Notes under the pieces: model-generated
Database searches by the model: none
Told to the model about the DNA's origin: nothing
The model's input: only the letters and a program-made list of their open reading frames with translations
Part shown: positions 48,937 through 62,148 of the stretch, in pieces
Layout: the number at the start of each line of letters is the position of its first letter
Position numbering within the stretch: the first letter of the stretch is position 1
Assembly: GCF_010093815.1 (NCBI RefSeq)
Contig: NW_022985552.1
Coordinates: 1,889,827 to 1,953,826, forward strand
Length of the DNA: 64,000 nt
Source: Pseudovirgaria hyperparasitica
Lineage: Eukaryota > Ascomycota > Dothideomycetes > Acrospermales > Acrospermaceae
Direction of reading: 5' to 3'
Made by a program: the position numbers and the translations under genes

Positions 48937-49307
48937 TATAGAAGGCCGCTCCTATAGCCCTATATATATATGTCCCTAGCTCGATTATATAGCTTATTAT
49001 ATATTTAAGGAGGGCGTTTTCCTTGGTCATTCTACTCGGCACGCTTCCCCCATTACTAATATTCGATAATTCGATCTTTCCTTACGTTTATAGGCCTCTA
49101 TAGGTATTAATTATTAGGCTTAGCTATTAATGAATTAATTAAGAGTATTATATAGACCCGTCCTATCGTAAAAGAGAACTAATAAGAAGTCGTGCGTTCA
49201 AAGAGAACTTATAATACCTAGGAGAGATACTTATGAGTTCGTCGCGACTACTATACTAAGAATACAACCATTTATAAAAGGGACATACGTGGCGATAGCT
49301 CATTATA
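48937..49307 (+). repeat. Element B 3' LTR
   Basis: A 371-bp direct repeat of 37,895-38,265, ending at the second CTAC duplication. Confidence 0.9.
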
Positions 49308-52300
49308 CTACGTTCTAGGTTCGCCTAGAAGGGCGTAACATCTATTATACTATAACGACTATTATTATACGCGAATTCTACTATACTTAGTAGAGAGGCC
49401 TAGTTATCTTATTTAAAATTATAGAATGTACGAAGGTAGGCCTTAAGCGTTTGATTCTATCGCTCTATCTAACTATCTATTTATAGATGGAATACTATTA
49501 ATATGTTTCTATTTATACCGGCCATTTCGTAGAATAACGTCTAGAATTTAGACATAAATATACTCCCTCGGTCTATAACGATCCTTTTTAGTATACTATA
49601 GACCTTAATAATCTTATTCTAGAATACTTATACTAGTTCTTTTAATATAATTATCTTCTATATAGGGACGTACCTAGATATCTTTATAAGTCTATCTACG
49701 ATAATAAGAATTAAATTATAACTTATTCTAAGCATCTTACTTAGAGGTAAGTTAACTATAAAATCTATAGTAATATCTTCCTATATAAAGAGGGGGACTA
49801 GTAGAGGCTATAAGTTCCTATATAGCTTATGCCTAGGTACCTTTATTCTTTAATAAATCGGATAAGTAGCTATCTATTCTTTAACGTACTTAGATATATC
49901 TTTCTAAAAATAGTACTAACAAATCGAGCTTAGAGTGCGTATATACCCGAAATATTCTACTAGGTTAGCGTTATAGTATCGGCTAACTACGGTAAATCGT
50001 GCGTTACCCGTCGGTATATAGTACTTTCTATCGTAGTAGAGTAAGCCGTCTACGAAGGTCTACTTATAGTCTACTTTAGTCTATAATAACCTATCTTACT
50101 ATATTTTACGTAACTTTAAAACTATCGGGTCTATCTTTTATAGATCCACGATTAACTAGGCGAGGTCTACTTAATATATACGCCGGGCACCATTACCCTC
50201 CCTAATAGCGCTAATAAATAGCTCGCTAGGGACTTCGGTACCGCGTCTTTAGTTACTAGCTTTGGTCTTATAAATTCAATTACTAGCATTAGTATTAGTA
50301 TCTCGCTAATTATTAGATAACTTATTATCTAACCTCGTCCTTAAGAGTTAGGCCTATAGCTACTCTAGAACCCTATAGCTACTATAATCCTAGGCGCCTT
50401 CTTTATAGTTAGGTCTTCTTAATATTCTATTAGCTAGGTTTATACTTCTAGGTTTATGGTAGATTATAAAGTAGAAATTTATAAGCTACTTAGCCTATCG
50501 AATCTATCGACGATTTAAAACCGTTATACTTATAAACCCCTTTAAGTTATAGTAATTAGTTAGTAACTTAACGTTATATATAGTATCTTTAAGATAATAT
50601 CGCTACTACTTAAACGACTCTACTATTACTAGTAGCTCTTAGTTATAAATAGTATATCTAGTCTTAACGTCGGCTATCTTACGCGAGAAGAACGTAACTA
50701 GATACTATTAGACCTTTTTAGACTCTATTAGTCTAGGCTAGAAGAGTATACCTAAGATTATAAATTCTAATATATTAGTTTCGACGCGAATAGGTTTAAT
50801 TAGATCGAAGTACACTAGTAATAGGGCGGTTATAAATGCTTCTTTAATCTTCTTAAAGGATGTTCTTTCGACCTTAGTTAATTTAATAGATTATGATTTA
50901 ATATTACGCTATTTCTATCTACCACGGACCGTAATAGACGAGTTAGTAGTAGTAGTATACGTATTAAGTAGTGCGGCTAAACGGGAGAAGTATTTAATAA
51001 ATTTTCGGTAGTAGTTAGCGAAGCTAATAAAAGACACGTATATCTCAAATAGATTTTAGTTTAGGCTAGTCCATAATAGTAGTAACTCTATCTCTCTCTA
51101 TAGTTATACCTTAATTAGTAATAACGAAGCTAAGAAAGTTAATATGGTTCTAATGGAACTCGCATTTAGATAGCTTAATATATAGCTTATACTTTTCTAG
51201 CCTATCTAGAACTATACGTACGTGCTAGATATACTCCTTCTTATTATCTAAGAAGATAAGGATATTATCTAGGTATACGATATATATCGTGTCGAGTAGG
51301 CCTACTAGCGCGTTATTAATATATGCTTAGAAGGTGTCTAGCGCGTTAGTTAGTCTAAAAGGGACTATAGTATACTTAAAGTATCTATAACGGGTTCTAA
51401 AAGCCGTTTTCCATTCGTTATCTTTCTTAATATAAAGGCGATAGTAGGCGTTACGTAGATCGAGCTTAGTAAAGATCTTTACGCGTTCTAGTCTATCGAT
51501 AGACTCGGAGATAAGAGATAGTAGATAACGATTCTTTCGCGTAATATTATTTAGGCTATAGTAGTTAATATATAGACGGAGGCTCCTATCCTTCTTCTTT
51601 ATAAAGAGGATTAGAGCTCCGGCTAGGGATATACTAGGCCTAATCTATTCTTATATAAGGTTCTTTTCGATATATTCTTAAAGGGCTTATAACTTAGGTT
51701 CTAAAAGAGAGTAGATAGGTCTATATGGAGGTTACTAGCCGTCTTCGAGATTAATAGTAAGATTAGTAGATTAGTATTAAGATAGTTTGGAGGAATCGAT
51801 TACTAACGCGATATATTAGTATATTTTATACTAATATAGTAGGTTTTCGTCCACTTTAATACTAAGCTCGCTATTTTATATAAGTAAGAGTACGTAGATA
51901 GTAGAGATCGCCTTCTTATAATCTTTCTAGAATTATTCGTCGTTAATAAGCTATACTAGTTCCTATTAAGGTGGGTTTATACGCTAGCTAGCTATCTTCT
52001 TAAGGAAGTCTAGTTTTAGGTTATATTTCTTAAGCTATAGTATATCTAGGATTATGTTAAAGGGACTATCTACCACGATAAAGGTTAAGTAGTAGAGTTT
52101 CTATTTCCCTCCGCTATCCTAGATACTATATTTAATAGTATAGGTACCGTATAACTTAATAGGACCGTCAATACCATAGAACATAGTACCTATTAGAGCT
52201 TAGATATCGGCGTTAAGTTCTCGTGCTCGTTAGGTCGACATAACGTTAGTAGCCGACCTACTATTAAGTATTATAGTCTAATATTATCTATGAGGGACCT

Positions 52301-53817
52301 CGATAGGTCTAGCCTATAGTTTAATATACTATTTAGCGGATTACCTCTCTATTATAGTCGCGCCTATAAGTTGCGAGGGTTTCTTATAGGCTATTAGTTT
52401 TTTATATTCTATGCTAGATAGTTAGGCGCGATGTGTTCTAGCTACTAGCACTTATAGTATATAACTAGTTAGTTAGTTATATTAGTACTCGGTAGCTTCC
52501 CTAAACGGTACTTAGGTGCTATATAGTCTATTCTATTATAGGTGTAGTAAGTGACTTTAGGTCGTTTATACGAGTCGGTCCTTATATCTTAATATATTAA
52601 TTAGTAGGGAGATCCACGATACGATCCGCGTGGTTTTAAATTTAAGGCGTAGTAGTAGTCTTATAACGTCCCGCGAGATCTATTACTAAATCGGTTTTAG
52701 TTAGACGATTTTACGTTAGATTAGATCGTTAGGGATAGTCGTATACTAGCATAGCGTTAATTATTTATTATACGCTAGTATCGCTCCGTAAGGTTTATAA
52801 GAGCTTAGAGGTCTATAGAGATTATCGTTATAAGGTTAAGATAGTCCTTTATATTTAGGGCGAGGGACCGTTTAAAGTTACCATACTATCGAATTATATA
52901 ATCTTCTTCGGCTTCTCTCTAGAGGGGCTAAAGGTATTTAAGGAGTTATAATAGTAACTAATTATCTCGTTATCGAGTCTCGAAGATATAGCCCTAGGCC
53001 TAGTCGCGTCGTTTAGCTCTATCGCTAAAATATTAGAGGAGAAATTCGGTGAACGTGTCCTAGTTATAGGTATCCTTAGAATATTCGATTCGGTGTACTA
53101 TCTAACGTTCTAAAGGCGTCGGGTTAAGGTAGTTCTAGGCGAATCTAATTTTATTACTATCGTTCGTAAATAGATAGAAGAATCAGCTATATTAGTAAGT
53201 CTATACGTGGAAACTCTTTCTACTTTTACCATCAAAGTAAGGTGGTTTCTTAGGTCAGGGTAATTAGAATAGTAGTAGACTAGAATGGATCGTTTTAGTT
53301 AGTATAGGTCTATATAAATATAGATTAGTTATTACTAGAACTAAAGCGCGTAATATAGCTTTAAGTCTCGTAGTACGTCCTCGAGCTTCGTCGAGTTCGT
53401 ATAGTTATTACTCGAGTTAAATCTATCGTTACCTCTCTTCGTATAGTCTAGTATATACGTCGTTATAAGATATAGTTAATATTAGGCGATTCTAACGGAT
53501 TAACTTGTTAACGTTAATAAGGTCTAGCCTTGTATTAAGGTTAGGTCTAGTATAGTTTAAACTAGACCGAGATAGAGTATAATAGACTCTATCCTCGTGT
53601 TCTATAATATCTTCTATAGTTATATAGAATATTATTCGAGTTATTAGTACGATAGCCTATAAGGTATAGTTATTGGTAGGGGTAGTTATAGATAGACTAT
53701 TCTCCTTATTTAGGTTAGGAGAAGGTCTACTATAAGAGGCGGTGCGATGGGTAATATAACGAGTAGTTAGAGCTATTTCTATAAACTACCGTCGTGCTAT
53801 ATAAAGAGGAATTAAAA

Positions 53818-54057
53818 TATAAGGATTATAGACGTAGAATAGTAGTCTAATAGGTCATAGGAGGATTCGAGAATATATTTAAAAGGGTAGTCTACTCTCT
53901 TAATAAGGTTAATTTCTAAAGAGTAGGAATTAAGTATATACGGCCTACTTATATAGTGGTCTCGCTTATTCTAGCTGGCTTACCCTAGGTCCACCTATCA
54001 CGGACCGTACTAGACCATAGTATTCTAGTTAAGTCCATCCTAGTATTAGCCCTAACA
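53818..54057 (-). repeat. C2 5' LTR
   Basis: A 240-bp direct repeat of 33,676-33,915, followed by the second ACTAA duplication. Confidence 0.9.
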
Positions 54058-54992
54058 ACTAAGTCTATATACTTTATATATTATATATATATAAAGGCCC
54101 TAGAGAAAACTAGGGTACTTAGATATATACCATCTCTATACCGTAGTAGCGTCTACTAATCTTAGAGTATAGCTATAAGTCTAGCCGTGGTACTAACTAT
54201 ATAAAGTACTATATATTAAAGGGGATCTACTTATAGAATACTAAGGAGCTTACTATATACCTAGCCTTATATAAGGCGTAGAGTCGTCTTAAAAAGTTTA
54301 TATATAAGTTAGTTAATAATAACTTTAGCTATATAATAGACTATAGTAGTCGCGGCCTAGATCTAATAAAGCCTTTATCTAGTAAGTAGCCGCGTATAAA
54401 CTCTAAGTTCTACCGCCTCTATAAGGACTATAAGTCTAACTTAGAGATTATCTATATCGCGTAATATAATACTAGTATTATTAGTTAGACTTCTATAATA
54501 CTCTATCGTAGTACTATAATATCGTTTAAGCCGCTATATTATAGTAGTAGTAACCGTAGCTAGATTAGTAGTATAATTTACTAGATAAATTAGTACGTGT
54601 TCTATAACGAGGCCTAGATAGATAAGCTATATACTAGTGTCGGTACCTTATAGATATATAAGCTTTATAAGCCTAAATATCTATTCTAACGCGTAATATA
54701 GGGTACTATATAATAAGTTATATCTAGGTTAGTCTATCTAGTAGAGCTACTATCTCGCTATCTTATTACTTAGATAGTTATAGAGGATAAGAAGCCCTTA
54801 TTAGATAGTAGCCGCTTACGCTAACCTTAGTCTATAGACTATAGAGAGTCGCTAACTCGGAGCTCTTACTATTATACTATTAGACCCCCCTAGCTCTCTA
54901 TTACCGTCCCTCCTTATAAGTTTTCGCTATCTTATTATTAGCTCTAGACCCCCTCTTACTATAATAACTACTCCCGGTTCTATAAGTATTAT
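54058..54992 (+). mobile_element. Element F, third piece
   Basis: Continues the plus-strand coding-like region of F after C2 (joined by the ACTAA duplication). It ends where the E2 LTR starts. Proline-rich and tyrosine-rich patterns are visible, but I recognise no protein family. The 3' LTR of F is not in the window. Confidence 0.5.
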
Positions 54993-55220
54993 TATAAGAA
55001 TAGAGTTATTGGATAGTAGTATAGTTAGATAGAATAATAGAGTGTATTCTATCATAGAACGAATTACTACTAAACCCTTTCGGTAGGAATCCGAGAGTAT
55101 ATATATAAAGGGACGCCGATCTATCTAGCACGTAACTATTTACCGCCCTTTATATTACCTACTAACCCTATTAGCTAAGGTACGTGTAGATCGGATCCTA
55201 CCTAAGACTAAGTCCTAATA
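54993..55220 (-). repeat. E2 3' LTR
   Basis: These 228 bp match 61,921-62,148 and the E1 LTR. Confidence 0.88.
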
Positions 55221-56883
55221 ATTATCCCTTCCCTCTAGGAAGCTACCCTTAGTAACCTAGATCGTTACCTATCTCTATATCCCTATCCTAAGTCTCGTAA
55301 GACCTTAGTCGTTCTCTACGCTTCGTCTTAGATACTTACTAATATTTACTAATCTAAGATTTATATAAGCGTTTTCCTAATAAACTAAATTTTATCTATC
55401 TTAACTTCTTACATAGGTAAGATTGCCTAATTAGGCCTAGCGTATCACGTAATGTAATTAGGTAAGCCTAGGTACTACCTATATTAAAATCTTTTCTTAG
55501 AAATATTCCTTTCTTTAAAAAACTTCTTAACTCTTTATAGAGTTTTTTAGATTATTAGGTATATTACCTAATCCTTATAGACATAGATTTATATAGATTT
55601 ACTATAATTTAGTATAATTTACGCAATTTACTAATTTTTGTACCGTCCTTAGCTAGTAATAATATAATTCGTAATAATCCGTATAAATTAATAATAATCT
55701 TAATATAGTTTTCTAAAATCTCGATACTCTAAAGTAATTAGCGCGGAAACAGGCGCCTTCGAATAATCCCTATCTTATATACGTTACTAATATATCGAAA
55801 GCTATTAATCTACCCCGACCTAGGCCGGGCTCTAATAATCTAGCTATATATTATTATAGTTATCGCTTTCTATCGTATATTACTCACGGCGGTACTAAAT
55901 CTATAATATACGGTACTTATATAACTAAGAAGCGTTATTACTTATAGGTATTTAAGTAAGTTTAAAGAACTTTACATAGATTTACTTATATTAGTATAGA
56001 TTACTACTAGGCCTCTAGTAACCCCTACTAATAAGGAGCGTAATACTACTAATCGCAACGCCTTAGAGAAGGCTTTCTACGAGCTATATATCTAAGGTAA
56101 GGGTTACGCCTAGGAGTACGATTCTAATAAGATCCGTAAGGATTTATCGGAATCTACTATAGCTATTATTACCGCGATTACTAGGTAATATTATTTTTCT
56201 TAAATCGTTATAGATTCTTACTAATATATATTAATCTCTATAATAGTACTAAAATCTCTACTACTTCGGACTTCTTTCTATATACTAGTAATATTAGAAT
56301 TCCTAGAAAAGGTTCTAGTAAAAAGGCTAAGGTTCCTTTCTCGCGCGTGTTAAAGAGCCGTAAATTTAGGGAAGATGGCTCTAATCTAGAAGTTTCTATA
56401 CTAAAGGTATATGGTTCTATACCGATCGTTAAATCTTTTTGCTAATTTATATAATTCTTAGCGTGCCCGCGCCGGTCTATCCCTCTCTATCCTAGATCCC
56501 GCCGCTCTATAGGTTTCTATAGAGGAGTTTATAGCTATAAGGCGCGCTATATAGAATTTATAGCGTTGGAACGAAAGGCTAGAGACTTATATTATAAAGC
56601 TCTACACTATACTAAATAAGAACTAGCGGAAGAAATTAGATATAACCATCGCGGTAATTAGTACTTCTACTCCTACTCCGACTTAATTAGTTTAGATCTA
56701 TACCGATCGGTACTAATATATCTCTTTTATCTAGCGTTTTTAGTTTTTCGGTTTTAATTTTAAAGCGATCTTACTTCTTCTAGATAGATTAGTACGAGTT
56801 TATATAGATCTATATAGATCTTTATATTTTCTTTTAGCTTTCTTAATTTTATCTTTCTTTAATAATAACTTCTTTAATCTCTT

Positions 56884-57263
56884 NNNNNNNNNNNNNNNNN
56901 NNNNNNNNNNNNNNNNNNNNNNNNNNNNNNNNNNNNNNNNNNNNNNNNNNNNNNNNNNNNNNNNNNNNNNNNNNNNNNNNNNNNNNNNNNNNNNNNNNNN
57001 NNNNNNNNNNNNNNNNNNNNNNNNNNNNNNNNNNNNNNNNNNNNNNNNNNNNNNNNNNNNNNNNNNNNNNNNNNNNNNNNNNNNNNNNNNNNNNNNNNNN
57101 NNNNNNNNNNNNNNNNNNNNNNNNNNNNNNNNNNNNNNNNNNNNNNNNNNNNNNNNNNNNNNNNNNNNNNNNNNNNNNNNNNNNNNNNNNNNNNNNNNNN
57201 NNNNNNNNNNNNNNNNNNNNNNNNNNNNNNNNNNNNNNNNNNNNNNNNNNNNNNNNNNNNNNN
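56884..57263. other. Assembly gap (380 N)
   Basis: An unbroken run of N inside E2. Real distance and continuity across it are unknown. Confidence 1.
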
Positions 57264-60200
57264 CTATTATCGTATAGTTAAGCTTCTTCTTTAGCCTAAT
57301 ACTACGAATATTCTTACTATTTAGTAAAACTTTATCCCTAATATTAAAGATTATAGGTTTTCTACCCTTATTATAGTGCGATTTACTATAATTCGTAGTA
57401 TCTTATAGTAACTTTATAACGCTTCTTTATATTTAGAATAGTTCTATAGTAATTTCTATTACTTTAACGTTAGGTCGTTCTACTTTAAACTAAGTCCCTA
57501 AGAACTACGTATTATAGTTCTAACCGAAGTTTACTTCGAATAGACTTACGTAGGTTAATGTATGTTAGCTATTATTATACGCGAATTCCGCGATATAGAC
57601 TAACCTTACCTAGTTATCCTACTTATAGTTATAATATATGCGTAAATACGCCTCGACTATCTAATTCTACCGCTCCGTCTATCTATCTATTTATAGATAG
57701 AACGTAGTACTAAGTTTCCGCTTAATTCCTAGCGTATAGTAGAAATCCTTCTAAAATTTAGACGTTATCTACGGACCTCTATCCGAAACTATACCGTTTA
57801 GTATACTATAGAGCCGGACTACGTCACGGAGTAGTATATCTATAAGATCCGGTGCTTAGATCGTCTTCCTTATAGGGATATAGTATAATATCTTTATAAA
57901 TCTATCTAGAACTATAAGTAAACTATTATAAATATACCTAGAACACTTACTTAGGGGTAGATCTATAATGAAATCCATCGATAATTCCTTCCATGCCTCC
58001 TTTAGTATAGGTAATGGCCTTAATTCGCTATATAGTAAGTGTCTATATACTTTCGTATACTAGTAAACGTTATACGTTTTTATGTAGTCTTTTATATATT
58101 TATAAAGACCTAGCTAGTTATACGTCCTTCGGATTAAATCGACCGTCCTTATAACGCTAAAGTACCCTACTAACGCGTAATCGTACTGTTCCCTTAAAAT
58201 ATTAATTTATAAGCCGCCTTCCGGCACGTAGAGTCGGCCTTAGAAGTAGATCGCGTCCAATTATCATTCCTACCTTAATAACCACAGCGGATCTATAGCG
58301 CTTCCTTTTATGCTTATGACTTTCTTTACTAATATATCGGAATTCTAGGTAGATTTAATTAAGTCTTCGAGGGTTTTCTTAGTTTCTTAGACGTTTATTT
58401 AGATTACTTAATACCCGCTCTAATTCCCGCGGAGAATCGCCGAAAGTGTCCTAGCTTCTAGTATTCTATTAGATAACTAGTCTTATAGTATCTAAAGTAT
58501 AGTATAGTCTAACTTGTACCGACTATCTACGTTATTCTATAACGATTTCTTATAATCTTTATACCGCGATAGAGGATTAGCTTTATTCTCTCTTCTAGCT
58601 TTATATAAGATTTTAAAGTTAAATATTAATATCTACTTAGCCTAACGTACTTATCGGCGATTAAGGACCTTAGTCGATATAAAGTAACGTAGATTTATAT
58701 AATCTAATAATAATTCAATCTAATATACGGAGCCTTCTAAATAATATTACTATTACTTAAAACTCTTAATAATTATAAGTAGTTCCTAGTCGTACGTGTT
58801 ATAACGCGTCTCTATATCCGCTATTTTATAGGAAAAGAAAGCGACCGGGTGCTATTATACCTTATCTTTCGTATCTTTATACGGTTAACTAATAATTCTA
58901 GTAATTATAAATCCTAACGCGTTAGTTTCGACCTAAATATACTTCTTAGAATCGAAATACCTAAGAATCGGTATAGTTATAAAGTAATTCTTTAACGATC
59001 GGAACGTATCTCGCGCTTCCGGCGTTAACTATATCTTAACCGACTTAGCTTTACGCTATGCTCGCCTATCTATAGAGATTTTACCGCCATTCTCTATGAG
59101 TTTATTAAGCGGCGCCGTAATTCGTAAGAAGCCTATAATAAATTTACGATAATAGTTTATAAAACCTATAAATATTCTAATTTAACGTATAGTAGTAGAT
59201 TCTAGCCATTCTATAATAGTCTTTACACGCTCCGGCTCCATTTTTAGGCCGCTATATATTATAATAAAGCCGAGAAACCTAACTTCTTATTAGTAAAACT
59301 CATATTTAGATAATTTTACGTAGAGTTTATACTACCTTAGACGATTTAGCACCAATTTTACGTGTTCTTTATAATCCTATATACTATCGGAGTAAATTAG
59401 TATATTATTAAGATAAACTACGTAAATCACGTTAAGTAATCCTACGAGTATAGTATTAATATATCCTTAAAACGCTCCTAGCGTATTTATTAGCCCGAAT
59501 AGCATAATAGTATACTTAAAATAACTATATCTAGTCCGAAATGCGGTTTTCTACTTATCTCCGCGACGAATTTAAAGCTAGTAATATATATCTTATAAAT
59601 CTAGCTTCGTAAAGTACTTTACCTTCGTTAATTAGTCTAAAGATTTACTAACTAGCGGTAATAGATAACGATTCTTCTTAGTTACTATATTTAGTGCCTA
59701 ATAGTCGACGCATAGATATAAACTTCTATCTTTCTTCTTTACGAAGAGAATAGATACGCCGGCCGATAATATACTACGACGTATCTAGCCTCTTTTAAGG
59801 TATTCTTTAATATATTTATAAAGAACTTCGAGTTCTAGTCTCGAAAGTAGGTAAAGTAGGCTATAAGGGACGTCTACTCCCTCTTTAAGCTTAATCTTTA
59901 GCTTATATAGCCCGTGATTAGGGAGAAGTAACGCATCTCCTACTAAAAATATATCCGTATACTACGAATATACGTTAGGTAGCGTGTCTTCGCCCCGATT
60001 ATTACTATCGTCCTTATCTTTATCGATAATTAATAAGAACGTAAGATAGATTAGCGATAATCGGGTCCGTATAGTAAGGTTCCATGCCTCCTTACTAATA
60101 GTTACGACTTACTAGTATAATTTACTATAGTATTATCGGAACGTTAATATCTCCTTCTAAAAATTAAGGATAGGGTTTAGGCGTCTAAGCTAAGGCATCC

Positions 60201-61920
60201 CTAGAATCATATTCTATTAGCTAATATTAGCCACGATAAATTCATTAGATATCTACTATTTTATTATCTTCGAGTCATGAACTTCGTAATTTATTATAGC
60301 TTTACCTAAAGTTCTAACTTTATATCTATTAACTATAATAGTTCGGCTAACTTTACCGAGATCGTACGATAATCTACACTCCTTTATAAGAATTAATAAA
60401 ATATAGTTATCTTCTATACTAGTATCCACGAGGGCCTATATAGTTTTATTACTATTTACTATAGATAACGATACTTTTAGTAATATTAGGTCTTTACTCG
60501 CCGGAAGGCGCTACGGCTTCTTCTAAGTATATATAATTTAGCTAAGAACGCGGTTAGATCTTATATACTAGTCTACTCTTTTTTTAGATTCTTATAGTTA
60601 GATAAAATATATTCTATTTCTCTATACTTATAGTAACGAAGTACGCTATAATCCTACTATTTTACGATAGGCGTTATATTTAAGCCTATGCCTTATCCTT
60701 TTCCGTGTTAAGAAGCACCGCCTTAATTATTTTAGTATCCTCTTAACGCGTTTCTACCCCGATTTACGCTCTTCTAGCGCTAATCGCGGTAAGGTTACTC
60801 TTAATCGAACGTATTCGATCGACCTCGTTTCTAACCCGTATAGGGTTCGTCGGTTTTACCTAGAGAGCCGCGTTCCTTAAGGATGCGGTAGTATTTATTA
60901 GCTTTCTCCTCTAATTCGTATAGATAGTTAAAACTTAATAATACTATTTCTAGTCTTTCGCGGATTAACGGAAGTAGTACTTCGCGAAACTAGAATATAC
61001 GAATATTTTTCTATAGCGTAGGGATATTATTCTATAGGTTTTAGAGGTATTATAGTAGTTAAGTAGGTGTCTAGTTCGGTCGTTATACCACGCTTCTTAA
61101 CTTAGATAGTGCCTTTCTTTCATGTTCTCTATCCGTTCCGAGGGTGTTTAGTATAAATATAGCTAAATATTCCTAGGTTATCGTAGATAGTGGCTGTACT
61201 TCCTTCTATCTATCCTATTAATCGCGGGATTATAAGTCTAGGTATTATTCTCCGAACAAAATATATTATACTTTAGTAGAAAAGAGTAGAGGGTTATCGA
61301 GGAAGTACTTTTCGTAGTCTCTCTTCTAGTCTTTCTACTCCTTTTAGTTCTTCCCTATAAATATAGTCGGGTCTTTAGATTTCGGTATATCTAGGGAAGG
61401 AGTAGAGTAAATCGGTAATAAAGCGGCTAGGTATACGGTGGATTGTCGCAACTCTAATGGTAGGTAAACTAATTCCGCCTGAATTAGTATAGGAAGTTAT
61501 CCACCTACTATCGTTTAGCGTAGTTCTTTAAGAGACTCCTTAAGTTCTCGTCTCTTTACGAGGAGTTTCGCGCGTTCTATCTATTCTTTAAGGGTTTAAA
61601 TCTCTCGAGTCTAATTCGCGACGTATTCCTAAAGTTCGGCGATAGTTTATTATAATACCTTACGTAGCTCCGCCACGACTCGTTATCCGGCTTTATATTA
61701 TTAGAAGTTACTCGGCGTATCTACCATTTCTTCGTCTAAAAGCTCCGTGATTTAGTCTAATATTTCTACTTCTCGGTTAGAAACGGCCGGGATTAATACC
61801 GATTATAGAGGATCCCTATTATTTAATATAGTATTACTTATCCCTATAGTAGATCGTGTTAACCTTCTCGGTTCTAGTTAGACTATCTTAACTATAGTAC
61901 TATATAGGGAGTAATTCGAA

Positions 61921-62148
61921 TATAAGAATAGGGTTATTAGATAGTAGTATAGTTAGATAGAATAATAGGGTGTATTCTATTATAGAATGAATTACTACCG
62001 AACCCTTTTAGTAGAAATCTAAGAGTATATATATAAAGGGACGCCGATCTATCTAGCACGTAACTATTTACCGCCCTTCACGTTACCTCCTAACCCTATT
62101 AGCTAAGGTACGTGTAGATCGGGTTCTACCTAAGGCTAAGTCCTAACA
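61921..62148 (-). repeat. E2 5' LTR
   Basis: These 228 bp match 54,993-55,220. It retains the canonical CTAACA end at 62,148. Confidence 0.88.

Larger units (their letters stand above)
37895..49307 (+). mobile_element. Gypsy-like retrotransposon B (fossil, 11,413 bp), inverted copy of A
   Basis: Structurally whole: 371-bp LTRs at 37,895-38,265 and 48,937-49,307, and CTAC target duplication (37,891-37,894; 49,308-49,311). Empty site in C1 near 15,712-15,719. Parts on the plus strand: gag-like about 38,900-41,300; reverse transcriptase about 42,280-42,800; RNase H about 43,100-43,400; integrase core about 44,170-44,480; extra coding-like region about 45,700-48,740. Broken many times by RIP, yet CA/TG are retained in the last 700 bp and in the left LTR. 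Confidence 0.88.
33676..54057 (-). mobile_element. Ty3/gypsy retrotransposon C2 (fossil), carrying two later insertions
   Basis: Two 240-bp LTRs and the 5-bp target duplication ACTAA (33,671-33,675; 54,058-54,062). Subtracting the SINE (36,658-37,594 plus its duplication) and element B (37,895-49,307 plus duplication) leaves about 8.0 kb, the length of C1. Parts mirror C1: accessory segment 33,936-36,300, integrase split around element B, reverse transcriptase near 51,200-51,700, gag near 52,500-53,750. Broken many times by RIP. Confidence 0.9.
54993..62148 (-). mobile_element. Ty3/gypsy retrotransposon E2 (fossil, with assembly gap)
   Basis: Two 228-bp LTRs bracket about 7.2 kb that includes 380 N. 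On the minus strand: gag with a zinc-knuckle pattern near 60,600-60,660, reverse transcriptase near 59,850-59,350, integrase near 58,250-57,270, then a non-pol region to the 3' LTR. Broken many times by RIP. The flanks (ATTAT at left, TTGCG at right) do not form a target duplication, so the two halves may not be one insertion. Confidence 0.75.
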
